DNA of 64,000 bases from VRUE01 sp963704545 (GCA_963704545.1 OY969915.1:992001-1056000); one strand, 5' to 3'. Shown: positions 23,460 through 32,043, numbered from the stretch's first letter. Numbers and translations are program-made. The notes: generated by a model from the sequence alone, not told the origin.

Positions 23460-24212
23460 CTATCGCCAAGTGACGACCCGGCGCTCTGCGAGTGCGACGA
23501 GTCCGTAGAGGCCGATCGCGATCGCCGAGAGGACCAGGGCCGCGGCGAAGACCCGGGCGGTGTTCAGCTGGGCGTTGTCCTGGAGGATCAGGTGGCCCAG
23601 GCCCGAGTCGGAGCCGACCCACTCGCCGAAGACGGCGGCGATCGGCGCGAAGGTGACGCCGATCTTGGCGCCGCTGAAGGTGAAGGGGAGGGCGGTGGGC
23701 ATTTCCAGTCGCCAGAGCAGCTGACGGCGCGAGGCATCGAGCGTGCGCATCATCTTGACCGCCTGGACGTCGACGGCGCGGAGACCGTCGGCCGTGGCGA
23801 CGGCGATCGGGAAGAAGCAGACCAGCGCGACCACCGCCAGCTTGGGGCCGATCCCGTAGCCGAACCAGACGACCAGGATCGGAGCGAAGACGATGATCGG
23901 GATCGCCTGGGAGGCGACTATCAGCGGGTAGAAGGTGAGTCGCAGCGTCTCGAAGGGGCGGAGCAGGAAGCCGAAGGCGAGTCCGACGGCGAGCCCGATC
24001 AGGAAGCCGAAGAAGATCTCCTTCATCGTGACCCAGGCGTTTTCGGCCACCAGGGATCTGTTGTCCCAAAGGGCGGTGGCGATTTCCGCGGGGGAGGGGA
24101 TCAGGAGGGGGTCGAGGTTCAGTGCGTCGGCGATCGCCCCGGTGCTCGCGGCGACCTGCCATGCCCCGACCAGGCCCGCGATCAACAGCGCCGGCAGCAC
24201 CCAGCGCCTCAT
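23460..24212 (-). CDS. ABC importer permease (ThiX/SsuC type)
   Basis: 250 residues from ATG 24212 (GGAAGGGG ~11 nt upstream; GTG 24221 or 24224 possible). About six membrane segments and the BPD_transp_1 EAA loop region near DVQAVKMMRTLDASRRQLLWRLEMPTALP. Partner of the binding protein downstream and the ATPase upstream. A perfect 18-bp hairpin separates it from the ATPase gene. Confidence 0.88.
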   Translation of the reverse strand: MRRWVLPALLIAGLVGAWQVAASTGAIADALNLDPLLIPSPAEIATALWDNRSLVAENAWVTMKEIFFGFLIGLAVGLAFGFLLRPFETLRLTFYPLIVASQAIPIIVFAPILVVWFGYGIGPKLAVVALVCFFPIAVATADGLRAVDVQAVKMMRTLDASRRQLLWRLEMPTALPFTFSGAKIGVTFAPIAAVFGEWVGSDSGLGHLILQDNAQLNTARVFAAALVLSAIAIGLYGLVALAERRVVTWR

Positions 24213-24226
24213 AGCCCCCACCACCC

Positions 24227-24275
24227 CTTCCGGTGCGACTTATGTGCCCATAGATGGCATAAGTCGCACCGGAAG
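24227..24275. terminator. 18-bp hairpin of the TTCCGGTGCG family (copy B), inside the importer operon
   Basis: Arms 24227-24244 and 24258-24275 are perfect complements, loop 13 nt. It lies between the ATPase and permease genes of one operon, so it may attenuate or protect mRNA rather than end transcription. The core TTCCGGTGCG is shared with 14736-14788. Confidence 0.55.
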
Positions 24276-24285
24276 CTGCTTGGGG

Positions 24286-25104
24286 TCATTTGGCGGCCCC
24301 TCGGAGGGCGTGAAGCGCCCGCTCGCGCAGGGCGACGAACTCTGGGTCGGTGACCGCCTCGTCACGGTCGGCTGCGCGTGGCGCGGGCGCGCTCATCTCC
24401 TCGACGATCCGCGCCGGCCGGGCAGAGAGCACGGCAACGCGGTCGCATAGGTAGAGCGCCTCCTCGACGTCGTGGGTGACGAGCACCACCGTGCGCGGGT
24501 CCGCGTCCAGCGCGCCGGCCAGCCACTCCTGCATCTCGGCGCGGGTGATCGCGTCGAGCGAGGCGAAGGGCTCGTCGAGCGCGAGAACCGGCTTGCCGGC
24601 GACCAGCGTGCGCAGGAAGGCGACGCGCTGGCGCATGCCGCCGGAGAGCTCGGCGGGGGAGGAGCGCTCGAACCCGGCCAGCCCGAAGCGCTCGAACAGC
24701 TGCCCGGCCTCGCGCCGCGCCGCGCCGCGCCGCACGCCGCGGTTGCGAAGGGCGAGCGCAGCGTTGTCGATCGCGGAGAGCCAGGGCAGCAACAGGTCGC
24801 GCTGGGGCATGAAGGCACAGCGGGCGAGGCGAGCCGCTGGGTCGAGGCCTTCACCCAGCGCGACCTCTCCTCCCGTGGGCTCCTGCAGACCGGCGATCAG
24901 CTCGAGCAGGGTCGACTTGCCGCAACCCGAGGGGCCGACCAGGCCCAGCACCCCGTGCGCCGGCACGTCGAGGTCGAGCCGCTCGATAGTCGAAAGCTCA
25001 CCGTAGGAGTGCCGCAGGCCGCGCGCCGATACGGGGATTCCGGGTGCGGTGTCGGAGGCAGGCGAAGCGCTCTTCGCGGCGAATTCCTTGGCTTTCGCGG
25101 GCAT
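24286..25104 (-). CDS. ABC importer ATPase (ThiZ/SsuB type)
   Basis: 272 residues from ATG 25104, with CAGGAT 7 nt upstream; the longer frame to 25164 would run through the palindrome at 25130. Walker A GPSGCGKST (~58), Q-loop MPQRDLLLPW, signature LSGGMRQR, Walker B VLALDEPFASLD, switch His in VTHDVEEA. First gene of the three-gene importer operon. Confidence 0.9.
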   Translation of the reverse strand: MPAKAKEFAAKSASPASDTAPGIPVSARGLRHSYGELSTIERLDLDVPAHGVLGLVGPSGCGKSTLLELIAGLQEPTGGEVALGEGLDPAARLARCAFMPQRDLLLPWLSAIDNAALALRNRGVRRGAARREAGQLFERFGLAGFERSSPAELSGGMRQRVAFLRTLVAGKPVLALDEPFASLDAITRAEMQEWLAGALDADPRTVVLVTHDVEEALYLCDRVAVLSARPARIVEEMSAPAPRAADRDEAVTDPEFVALRERALHALRGAAK

Positions 25105-25111
25105 CTTGGGT

Positions 25112-25117
25112 ATCCTG
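25112..25117 (-). promoter_or_regulatory. -10 hexamer of the importer operon
   Basis: CAGGAT (minus strand) 7 nt before ATG 25104. Confidence 0.4.
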
Positions 25118-25129
25118 GCGCACTCGCGC

Positions 25130-25150
25130 TCCTGACCAAAAAGGTCAGGA
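25130..25150. promoter_or_regulatory. Palindrome between divergent importer operon and TauE gene (candidate operator)
   Basis: TCCTGACC and GGTCAGGA, perfect 8-bp arms with an AAAAA spacer, in the 76-nt gap between the divergent genes. Its size and place suit a dimeric regulator; the Rrf2 gene at 26130 is an obvious candidate. Inference only. Confidence 0.45.
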
Positions 25151-25180
25151 AAGTCGATAACCAACCCGCGCGAAGCTCAT

Positions 25181-26113
25181 ATGGACCCGGCAATCATCGT
25201 CTTTGGACTAGGAATCGGCGTGCTCGTCGGCATGACGGGCATGGGTGGCGGCTCCCTGATGACGCCCCTGCTGATTCTCCTCTTCGGCATCCAGCCGACC
25301 ACCGCGATCGGCACCGACATCTTCTACGCGGCGGTGACCAAGACCGTCGGCGGCTGGCGCCACCTGAAGCTGAAGACGGTGAACATGGAGCTGGTCAAGT
25401 GGCTGGCGCTGGGCAGCGTGCCCTCGGCCGTGGCCGGCGTCGCGATCGTCTCGGTGCTGGCCGACCACATCGGTGAAGCGCGCCTCGACGAGCTCGTCTA
25501 CGCGGTGCTCGGCGGAACGCTGCTGATGGTCGGGATCATCACGCTCACCAGGGCGCTGATCCTGCGCAACCTGGTCGACGAGCGCGACCGCTTCGACGTC
25601 GAACGGCGCCACAAAGTCGCCGCCGTGACGATCGGGGCCACAACGGGCCTCGTGATCGGGGTCACCTCGGCCGGCTCGGGCACGGTGATCGCGATCCTCC
25701 TGATCGCGATCTACAGGCTGGCGCCGAAAAAGGTCGTCGGCACCGACGTCTTCCACGCCGCGATCCTGCTCTGGGCGGCGGGCATCGCCCACTGGGTGGG
25801 CGGCAACGTCGACTTCGTGCTCGCCGGCAACATCCTGCTCGGCTCGATTCCGGGCGTCGTGATCGGCGCCGCCCTCTCCGACAAGGCGCCGCAGGGCTTC
25901 CTCCGCACCTCGCTCGGCGTCGTCCTGGTCGGCTCCGGCATCGTCACGATCCAGAAGGGCGACCCGATGGTCTGGCCGATCGCCGCCGCCATCGCAGCGG
26001 TCGGCCTGGGTCTCATCCTCGCCGCCCCCCACTGGCTCCACAAGCGCCGCCTTCGTGAAGCGGCGCAAGCAGCCAGCCGCCAGCCCGAGCTGGCACCTGA
26101 CGTGACCGGCTGA
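25181..26113 (+). CDS. TauE/SafE family anion permease
   Basis: 310 residues, about eight membrane segments, two repeats each starting with a GMTGMGGGSLMTPLL / GVTSAGSGTVIAILL type motif and a GTDIF or GTDVF element, typical of TauE/SafE (sulfite, sulfonate or related anion export). No clear Shine-Dalgarno sequence before ATG 25181. Followed 17 nt later by an Rrf2 regulator on the same strand, which suggests a small sulfur-related module. Confidence 0.88.
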   Translation: MDPAIIVFGLGIGVLVGMTGMGGGSLMTPLLILLFGIQPTTAIGTDIFYAAVTKTVGGWRHLKLKTVNMELVKWLALGSVPSAVAGVAIVSVLADHIGEARLDELVYAVLGGTLLMVGIITLTRALILRNLVDERDRFDVERRHKVAAVTIGATTGLVIGVTSAGSGTVIAILLIAIYRLAPKKVVGTDVFHAAILLWAAGIAHWVGGNVDFVLAGNILLGSIPGVVIGAALSDKAPQGFLRTSLGVVLVGSGIVTIQKGDPMVWPIAAAIAAVGLGLILAAPHWLHKRRLREAAQAASRQPELAPDVTG

Positions 26114-26129
26114 CTGATTTACTGGGTCC

Positions 26130-26585
26130 ATGCGCGTTTCGGCGAAGGCTGACTATGCGGTACGGGCCGCCGCGGAGCTTGCGGCCGCGGAGGAGGGTCC
26201 GATCAAGGGCGAGAGGCTCGCCGATGCGCAGGACATCCCGCTGCAGTTTCTCGAGCACATCCTGCTCGAGCTGAAGCACGCGGGGATCGTTCGCGCCCGT
26301 CGCGGCGCCAAGGGCGGCTACTGGCTTGCCCGCCCCGCCGAGGAGGTGACGATCGCCGACGTCGTCCGCGCGGTCGAGGGCCCGATCGCCCACGTCCAGT
26401 CGGCCCCGCCGGAGTCGATCGAGTACCGCGGCAACGCGGCGCACCTGCAGGAGGTCTGGATCGCCGTCCGCGCCAGCCTTCGCACCGTGCTCGAGCACGT
26501 CACCCTCGCCGACCTGGTCTCGGGAGAGCTGCCCACCGAGGTCTCGCAGCTCGCCGCCCAGCCGGACGCCTGGGTCGCCCGCTAG
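26130..26585 (+). CDS. Rrf2 family transcriptional regulator without iron-sulfur cysteines
   Basis: 151 residues. Winged-helix Rrf2 protein: MRVSAKADYAVRAAAELA, LQFLEHILLELKHAGIVRARRGAKGGYWLARP. It has no cysteine, so it is not an IscR/NsrR-type cluster sensor and is more like CymR, which controls cysteine metabolism through partner proteins. It probably controls the adjacent TauE gene and possibly the divergent importer. The stop overlaps the convergent DUF4389 gene by 3-4 nt. Confidence 0.88.
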   Translation: MRVSAKADYAVRAAAELAAAEEGPIKGERLADAQDIPLQFLEHILLELKHAGIVRARRGAKGGYWLARPAEEVTIADVVRAVEGPIAHVQSAPPESIEYRGNAAHLQEVWIAVRASLRTVLEHVTLADLVSGELPTEVSQLAAQPDAWVAR

Positions 26586-27214
26586 GCCGATAGCCGGAAG
26601 GGCGGGTACTCGTCGGTGACCAGGGCGAAGGCGTAGCCGATGACCCGGTTGTGCCAGCGAAGGGTTCCCTCGACGAATTTGAAGATCCCGCGTGGGTAAC
26701 GCCCGGTGAAGAGGATCGCGAACCAGGCGCCGATCACGGCGAAGAAGACACCGATGTAGAGGAACAAGAGCACGATGTAGTGGGGGATGGCGAGCAGCCA
26801 CTTGACCAGCGGCATGCCTCGCTCGAGGTCCTCGGCGTCGGGATAGGCGAAGTCGAGGTGGACGGCCTGCTGATCGTCGGTCGAGGGGTACTCGTCGTCC
26901 ATCAGTGCCACGTAGACGCCAATCCGGTTGCCGAAGCGCATCAGTTCGAGGTTCCAGTCGTACCACCAGCGCGGGTACTTCTTGCGGAAGAGGAGCATCA
27001 GGACGATCGGGAAGACGACCAGGGTGGCGCCGGTGGCGGCCCCGGCGAAGGCAAACCCACTCGCTTCCGCACTGCCTGAGAGTTCGGCCCCCGGCAGCAG
27101 AGCCGCGACGATCGCGATCGGGATCACCGTGAAGATCCGGAAGAAGGTCGTCAGCCGGTTGAGCTGGCGCTCGGGATAGTCGACTGAAAAGGTGACTGGG
27201 TAGGAAGGCGGCAT
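26582..27214 (-). CDS. DUF4389 membrane protein
   Basis: 210 residues from ATG 27214, with AAAGGGGAAT upstream. Matches DUF4389: TTFFRIFTVIPIAIVAALL, then WLLAIPHYIVLLFLYIGVFFAVIGAWFAILFTGRYPRGIFKFVEGTLRW and DEYPPF. Four or so membrane segments. Function of the family is unknown. A longer open frame covers the VWA gene region but is shadow. It is 32 nt downstream of the VWA gene. Confidence 0.85.
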   Translation of the reverse strand: MPPSYPVTFSVDYPERQLNRLTTFFRIFTVIPIAIVAALLPGAELSGSAEASGFAFAGAATGATLVVFPIVLMLLFRKKYPRWWYDWNLELMRFGNRIGVYVALMDDEYPSTDDQQAVHLDFAYPDAEDLERGMPLVKWLLAIPHYIVLLFLYIGVFFAVIGAWFAILFTGRYPRGIFKFVEGTLRWHNRVIGYAFALVTDEYPPFRLSA

Positions 27215-27246
27215 CGGATTCCCCTTTCGCGGGTTTGTGAGGACGA

Positions 27247-28659
27247 TTACCAGGTCTCTGCCGGGACTCCTCCCGCGACGACGTTGACGAAGTTCTCCAG
27301 GTGCCTCGTGGTCCAGCACTCGAAGGCGCCGTCGCAGTAGCGCTCGTAGGCGGCCATCACCGAGTCGCCGTAGTTCCAGTACAGGCGTGGCTCGGGGTTG
27401 AGCCAGAAGAGTCGCCCCGCCCGCTCGGACACCTGGGCGAAGACCTCGGCGTGGGGCTCGCGGCCGTTGGTGCGGGCGTCGCCGAGCACGATCACGGTCG
27501 AGCGGGGGTCGAGTTCGTCGGAGATCTCGGTGAGGAACTCGAGCCAGACGCGGCCGTAGTCGGTGTAGCCGGAGACGTCGGCGACGCCGCCCTCGCTGGA
27601 GATCCGCTGGGCGATGACGCGGAAGTCGCGCTCGTGCTCGAAGACGTCGGTCACCTCCGAGATGCGCTCGATGAAGACGAAGCTGCGCAGCTTGCGGAAG
27701 GAGTCGTGCAGGGCGTGCAGGACGGAGAGGAAGAAGACGCTGGCCGAGGTGACCGAGGTGGAGACGTCGCAGAGGACGTAGATCTCCGGCCGCCGCGGGC
27801 GCTTGGGCCGGTAGCGCACGTACATCGGCACGCCGCCGGTCTCCAGCGAAGCCCGCATCGTCCGCCGCACGTCGACCGTCTGTCCCTTGCGCCGCCCCCG
27901 CTGCTCCTGCCCGAGCGTCGCCAGGCGCCGCTTCATCTGCGAGACGGCGCGGTGCACCGCGGCGAGGTCCTGGGTCGGGCTGGTCGGCAGGGCGCGGTCG
28001 AGCTCGGCCAGCGGGCGCGACGGGGGAAGCGTGGAGGTGCGCTCGATCAGGTCGCGCTCGAGCTCGCGCCGCAGGTGGCGCTCGAAGGCGTTCAGCTGCT
28101 CGCGGTCGATCGGCGGCAGCTCGGCGGCACCGTCGGTGGCCGGCGCCTGCGTTCCCGCCGAGAGCCCCAGCGTGCGGCGGATCCGCTGCACGTCGACGCC
28201 GACCACACCCGAGCCCTCGCCCTGGCGGCCGAAGGCCGAGATCGCCAGCCGGGCCAGATCGCGCATCTCGGCGTCGTCGCCATCGAGGATCGCCTGGCGT
28301 ATCTGCTCCTGCAGCTGGTCGAGGTCGAGCCGCTCGCCACCCTCGTGGCGGCGCTCGGTCTCCTCGATCCCGCGCTCGATCGCCTCCGCCTCCGCGGCGC
28401 GGAAGAACCAGCGCTCGAAGAGCAGCTCGAAGAGGCGGCGGTCCTCCTGGGACTTCGCGATCGTCGTCGCCAGCGCCTCGCGGAAGTCGTCGCGCGACGT
28501 CCAGGGCACCTGCTCGAGCGCCGCGAAGGCGTCGAGGATCTCCGAGGTCCCGACCGCGACGCCCTCGCTGCGCAGCTCCTCGCAGAAGCCGAGCAGCTTG
28601 GCCGTGAGGCCAGGTGGCCCGGCATCGGCCCGCGGCCCGTAGGGAGAGGCGGTGCCCAT
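27247..28659 (-). CDS. VWA domain protein, CoxE-like
   Basis: 470 residues. The N-terminal helical half (~1-260) is followed by a von Willebrand A-type domain with MIDAS motif CDVSTSVTSAS (~312) and a later Thr/Asp (GYTDYGRVW, VLGDARTNGR), as in CoxE. Such proteins work with MoxR AAA ATPases in maturation of metalloenzymes or surface complexes; the MoxR gene is at 30924-31796, on the same strand but separated by two opposite-strand ABC genes. ATG 28659 has TATTAT 7 nt upstream. Confidence 0.85.
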   Translation of the reverse strand: MGTASPYGPRADAGPPGLTAKLLGFCEELRSEGVAVGTSEILDAFAALEQVPWTSRDDFREALATTIAKSQEDRRLFELLFERWFFRAAEAEAIERGIEETERRHEGGERLDLDQLQEQIRQAILDGDDAEMRDLARLAISAFGRQGEGSGVVGVDVQRIRRTLGLSAGTQAPATDGAAELPPIDREQLNAFERHLRRELERDLIERTSTLPPSRPLAELDRALPTSPTQDLAAVHRAVSQMKRRLATLGQEQRGRRKGQTVDVRRTMRASLETGGVPMYVRYRPKRPRRPEIYVLCDVSTSVTSASVFFLSVLHALHDSFRKLRSFVFIERISEVTDVFEHERDFRVIAQRISSEGGVADVSGYTDYGRVWLEFLTEISDELDPRSTVIVLGDARTNGREPHAEVFAQVSERAGRLFWLNPEPRLYWNYGDSVMAAYERYCDGAFECWTTRHLENFVNVVAGGVPAETW

Positions 28660-28665
28660 TCGTTC

Positions 28666-28672
28666 GATAATA
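28666..28672. promoter_or_regulatory. Shared AT-rich -10 block of a 20-nt divergent gap
   Basis: Plus strand GATAAT (28666-28671) is 8 nt before ATG 28680; minus strand TATTAT (28672-28667) is 7 nt before ATG 28659. One AT block serves both directions. Confidence 0.55.
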
Positions 28673-28679
28673 GGCGGGG

Positions 28680-30248
28680 ATGGCGGAGGAGAGGGAACAG
28701 CGTGCGGCGAGACGCGTCCTGAGGGACATGCGCTCCGCGCGGAGGAGCCGCTTCGTCGAGCAGCTCGATGTGATGGAGCTGCTCTACCGCGTTTACGTCG
28801 CGCTGATCTTCGGGGGCCTCGCCCTGGCGGTTGTGGCGGGTGCGGTGAACGATGCCGGCGTCAGTGCCCATGCAGCCAAGGGGCTCGCCGATGACGGCCC
28901 GGCTTGGCTGGGGATTGGCGTCGCGCTTGCCGTGCTGGCGGGGCTGCGGTCGGGAGCCAGGGGCGGCCCCCTGGCAATCGAGGCGGCCGAGGTCCAGTAC
29001 GTGTTGCTGGCGCCAGTCGATCGTGGGGTCTCGCTGCGCACCCCGGCCCTGCGGCAGCTGCGGGTCGCGCTGCTTGCCGGTGCCGTGGTCGGGGTTGTGG
29101 CCGGCAACTTCGCCTTTCGCCGCCTGCCCGGATCCGACCTGGAGTGGTTCGCCTGCCTGGCCCTGTTCGGCGCGGCCGTTCCGTTGTGCGCCCTGACCGC
29201 CGCGCTTCTCGCGTCCGGCAGGCGGCTGCGCCCGGCGCTCGCCACCGGAGCCGGGGTCGCGCTTCTCGCCTGGACCCTCGTCGACGTCCTGCTCGGACTG
29301 ACGACGTCGCCGGCGACGATGCTCGCGACTCTCGCGACCCTCCCTCTCCAGAGCGGGGGCCAGGCGGCCTATGCGGCAGCCGGCGCCGCACTAGCCCTGG
29401 CGCTTGCCTGTGCCGGGCTGCTCTCGCTCGGCGGCCTGTCTCTCGAGGCGGCGCGTCGCCGGTCCACCCTCACGGCCCAGCTCCGTTTTTCGGCCTCCGT
29501 GCAGGATGTTCGCGCGGTCGTTCTGCTGCGCCGCCAGCTTGCTTCGGAGAACTCTCGCAGGCGGCCTTGGCTCAGTCTCCGGGGGCACGGGCGCTTCCCC
29601 GTCTGGCGACGCGGCTGGCACAGCTTCCTGCGCTGGCCGCTGGCGCGCGTGGCCCGGGTCCTGGTCGCTGGTGTCGCCGCCGGTGTTCTTGCTGCCGGCG
29701 CCTGGAGCGGGACCACACCCCTCGTCGCCCTCGCCGCGCTCGTCCTCCTCGTCGCGGCGCTCGACCTGGTCGAGCCGCTTGCGCAGGAGGCCGACCATCC
29801 GACGAGGTGCGATCTGCTGCCGGTCAGGCAGGACTCCCTGATCCGCCGGCACCTGGTTGCGCCGGCTGTGGCGATGGGGATCGTGACGCTGGCCGGGGTC
29901 ATCGCGGCGATTGCCCTGGGGTTGCCTGGGACCGCCATCGGCATCGGCGCGGTGATGCTCGTACCCACCGCAATCGCGCTCCTCTGCTGTGCGGCGCTGA
30001 GCGCGACGAACGACCCCTACGCCTACCTGCTGACTCCAGAGCTCGGTTACGCGCAGTCGGCCCTGCCGATCGTGGCGGCGATCGCCACCGTTTCCGCGCC
30101 GCTTCTGGTGGCCAGGGAAGTGGCGCGCCGGGGCGGTTCGGCGGTGGGCACGGCCGCCCTGGTCGAGGTCGTCATCCTGGCCGGTGCGGCGGCGATGACC
30201 TGGTGGCTGGGCCAGCGAGTGCTCGAACGAGCCCCGGTGCAGCCATGA
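28680..30248 (+). CDS. ABC exporter membrane subunit, unknown substrate
   Basis: 522 residues with about ten hydrophobic segments; no close family recognised. ABC-2-like features: two halves separated by a long polar stretch (~270-330) with many Arg. A cytosolic N-terminus rich in Arg/Glu precedes membrane segment 1 (~36-58). The stop overlaps the ATG of an ABC ATPase (ATGA), so it is the permease of that transporter. Confidence 0.75.
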   Translation: MAEEREQRAARRVLRDMRSARRSRFVEQLDVMELLYRVYVALIFGGLALAVVAGAVNDAGVSAHAAKGLADDGPAWLGIGVALAVLAGLRSGARGGPLAIEAAEVQYVLLAPVDRGVSLRTPALRQLRVALLAGAVVGVVAGNFAFRRLPGSDLEWFACLALFGAAVPLCALTAALLASGRRLRPALATGAGVALLAWTLVDVLLGLTTSPATMLATLATLPLQSGGQAAYAAAGAALALALACAGLLSLGGLSLEAARRRSTLTAQLRFSASVQDVRAVVLLRRQLASENSRRRPWLSLRGHGRFPVWRRGWHSFLRWPLARVARVLVAGVAAGVLAAGAWSGTTPLVALAALVLLVAALDLVEPLAQEADHPTRCDLLPVRQDSLIRRHLVAPAVAMGIVTLAGVIAAIALGLPGTAIGIGAVMLVPTAIALLCCAALSATNDPYAYLLTPELGYAQSALPIVAAIATVSAPLLVAREVARRGGSAVGTAALVEVVILAGAAAMTWWLGQRVLERAPVQP

Positions 30249-30949
30249 GTCCGCCGCGCCAGCCCGATCCCGGGCCCGTTCTCACCGCGTGCGGCCTCGG
30301 CCGGAGCTACGACGGCTTCGTGGCGCTGGATTCCCTTGACATCGAGGTGCAGTCGGGAGAGCTGATCGCCCTCGTCGGCCCAAACGGCGCCGGCAAGACG
30401 ACCTTCCTCACCATCGCGGCTGGGCTGCTGGAAGCGTCGGCGGGCATGCTCACAGTGGGCGGTGCCAGGGCCGGTACGGTCGAGGCGAGGCGGGCGGTCT
30501 CCTACCTGCCGGACTCCCCGGTCTTCTACGACGACCTCAGCCTCGGTGAGCATCTCGAGTACGTCGGGGCGCTTCACGGCGTGGCCGACGAGGGCGCTCG
30601 TGCCGCCCGGCTCCTGGAGCGCCTCGCCCTCGACGAGTGGGGGGACAGCCTTCCTTCCGAATTCAGCCACGGCATGCGGCAGAAGGCCTCGATTGCCCTC
30701 GCCCTGATCCGTCCCTTCTCGATCCTGCTCGCCGATGAGCCCTTCGACGGCCTCGATCCGCCCAGCCGGGATGTTCTCTTCGAGCTGCTGCTGGAGGCAC
30801 GCGACACCGGAGCCGCGGTCGTCGTCTCGACTCACCGCCCCGACGTCGTCACCGCTTCCAGCCGCTGCGTGGGGCTGCGCAACGGGCGACTTTCCTACGA
30901 CGGCCCGCCCGACGTCGCGGCGCTCAGCCTGTCGGCTCGGCCAGCTTGA
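30245..30949 (+). CDS. ABC exporter ATPase
   Basis: 234 residues from the ATG overlapping the permease stop. Walker A GPNGAGKTT (~48), signature region EFSHGMRQKASIALAL (FSHGM replaces LSGGM), Walker B ILLADEPFDGLDP, switch His in STHRP. Typical CcmA/drug-export type ATPase. The end overlaps the convergent moxR gene by 26 nt. Confidence 0.9.
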   Translation: MSPPRQPDPGPVLTACGLGRSYDGFVALDSLDIEVQSGELIALVGPNGAGKTTFLTIAAGLLEASAGMLTVGGARAGTVEARRAVSYLPDSPVFYDDLSLGEHLEYVGALHGVADEGARAARLLERLALDEWGDSLPSEFSHGMRQKASIALALIRPFSILLADEPFDGLDPPSRDVLFELLLEARDTGAAVVVSTHRPDVVTASSRCVGLRNGRLSYDGPPDVAALSLSARPA

Positions 30950-31796
30950 CGCCGACTCGCTCGGCAACAAGCTCGATGTCGGTGCGGTGCTTGACGATGA
31001 TCGACATCGACTGCTCGAAGGTTTGCTTGTCGATGTCCTCGGCGCCCATCAGCAGCAGCGTGCGTGCCCAGTCGATCGACTCGGCGATCGAGGGGGGCTT
31101 CTTGAGGTCTAGCGCGCGGATCATCCGCACCACCTCGACCATGCGGCGTGCCAGCGCCTCGGGCAGCTCGGGCGCGTGCAGGCGGACGATCTCCATCTCG
31201 CGCTCGAGGTCGGGGTAGTCGAGCCAGAGGTAGAGGCAGCGCCGCTTCAGCGCCTCGGTCAGCTCGCGCGAGTTGTTCGAGGTGAGGACGACGATAGGCA
31301 TCGTCGTCGCCGAGACCTGGCCCAGCTCCGGGATCGTGATCTGGAAGTCGGAGAGCAGCTCGAGCAGCATCGCCTCGAACTCCTGGTCGGTCTTGTCGAT
31401 CTCGTCGATCAGCAGCACGACCGGCTCGGGGCTGGCGATCGCCTGCATCAGCGGCCGCTCGAGCAGGAACTCCTTGTCGAAGATGTCGCCGTGGACGTCC
31501 TCCCAGCCGTCCTCGCCGCCGGCCTGGATCCGCAGCAGCTGCTTGCGGTAGTTCCACTCGTACAGCGCCTTGGCCTCGTCGAGGCCCTCGTAGCACTGCA
31601 GGCGAACCAGCTCGCGGCCCGTGGCGCGCGACAGCGCCTTGGCCAGCTCCGTCTTGCCGACGCCCGCGGGGCCCTCGACCAGGACCGGCTTCTCGAGCCG
31701 CTGGGCGAGGAAGGAGACGAGCGCCGCCGGCTCGTCGGCGAGGTAGCCGACCTCCGCCAGCGCCTCCTTCACCTCTGTCACAGAGCCCGCAGCCAT
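30924..31796 (-). CDS. MoxR family AAA+ ATPase
   Basis: 290 residues. Walker A EGPAGVGKTELAK (~38), Walker B VLLIDEIDKTD, sensor 1 VVLTSNNSRELTEALKRRCLYLW, and the C-terminal lid. MoxR ATPases act as chaperones together with VWA proteins; the likely partner is at 27247-28659. ATG 31796 has TATCAT 7 nt upstream, so the mRNA is probably leaderless. Confidence 0.92.
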   Translation of the reverse strand: MAAGSVTEVKEALAEVGYLADEPAALVSFLAQRLEKPVLVEGPAGVGKTELAKALSRATGRELVRLQCYEGLDEAKALYEWNYRKQLLRIQAGGEDGWEDVHGDIFDKEFLLERPLMQAIASPEPVVLLIDEIDKTDQEFEAMLLELLSDFQITIPELGQVSATTMPIVVLTSNNSRELTEALKRRCLYLWLDYPDLEREMEIVRLHAPELPEALARRMVEVVRMIRALDLKKPPSIAESIDWARTLLLMGAEDIDKQTFEQSMSIIVKHRTDIELVAERVGVKLAEPTG

Positions 31797-31803
31797 CGGG
31801 GCG

Positions 31804-31811
31804 ATGATAAT
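31804..31811. promoter_or_regulatory. Overlapping divergent -10 elements of moxR and the 74-aa membrane protein
   Basis: Minus strand TATCAT (31809-31804) is 7 nt before ATG 31796; plus strand GATAAT (31806-31811) is 7 nt before GTG 31819. Confidence 0.55.
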
Positions 31812-31818
31812 CGGCGCT

Positions 31819-32043
31819 GTGCTCGACCTCGCCCTGCCCCTTGCCGCGCTGCTGCCCCACAGCGCCGGTCCCTACCTGGCGCTGATGCTGATCGGCTTCG
31901 CCGCCGGCATCCTCGGCCACCTCACGGCGGCGCGTTGGCTGGTCGCGACCGGGATCATCCTGATCTTCCTCGGTGCCTTCCTCTTCCCGCTCGCGCTCAA
32001 CCTGACCGAGGAGACGCCGCAGCAGATCGAGACCACGCGGTAG
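31819..32043 (+). CDS. Small two-helix membrane protein
   Basis: 74 residues from GTG 31819, chosen because GATAAT lies exactly 7 nt upstream; ATG 31804 would fall inside the promoter. Two hydrophobic helices (~18-35 and 42-62) with a short HLTAARW connector and a polar TEETPQQIETTR tail. Function unknown. The stop codon touches the left arm of a 28-bp hairpin. Confidence 0.65.
   Translation: MLDLALPLAALLPHSAGPYLALMLIGFAAGILGHLTAARWLVATGIILIFLGAFLFPLALNLTEETPQQIETTR

Noticed and set aside
25105..25180. TPP riboswitch before the ThiXYZ-like importer
   Set aside because: The gap is only 76 nt and contains an 8-bp palindrome but no TPP-riboswitch core.
27215..28729. Long N-terminal extension of the DUF4389 gene
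   Set aside because: Antiparallel frame shadow of the VWA gene; Arg/Pro-rich with no domain. The short start has a good ribosome-binding site.
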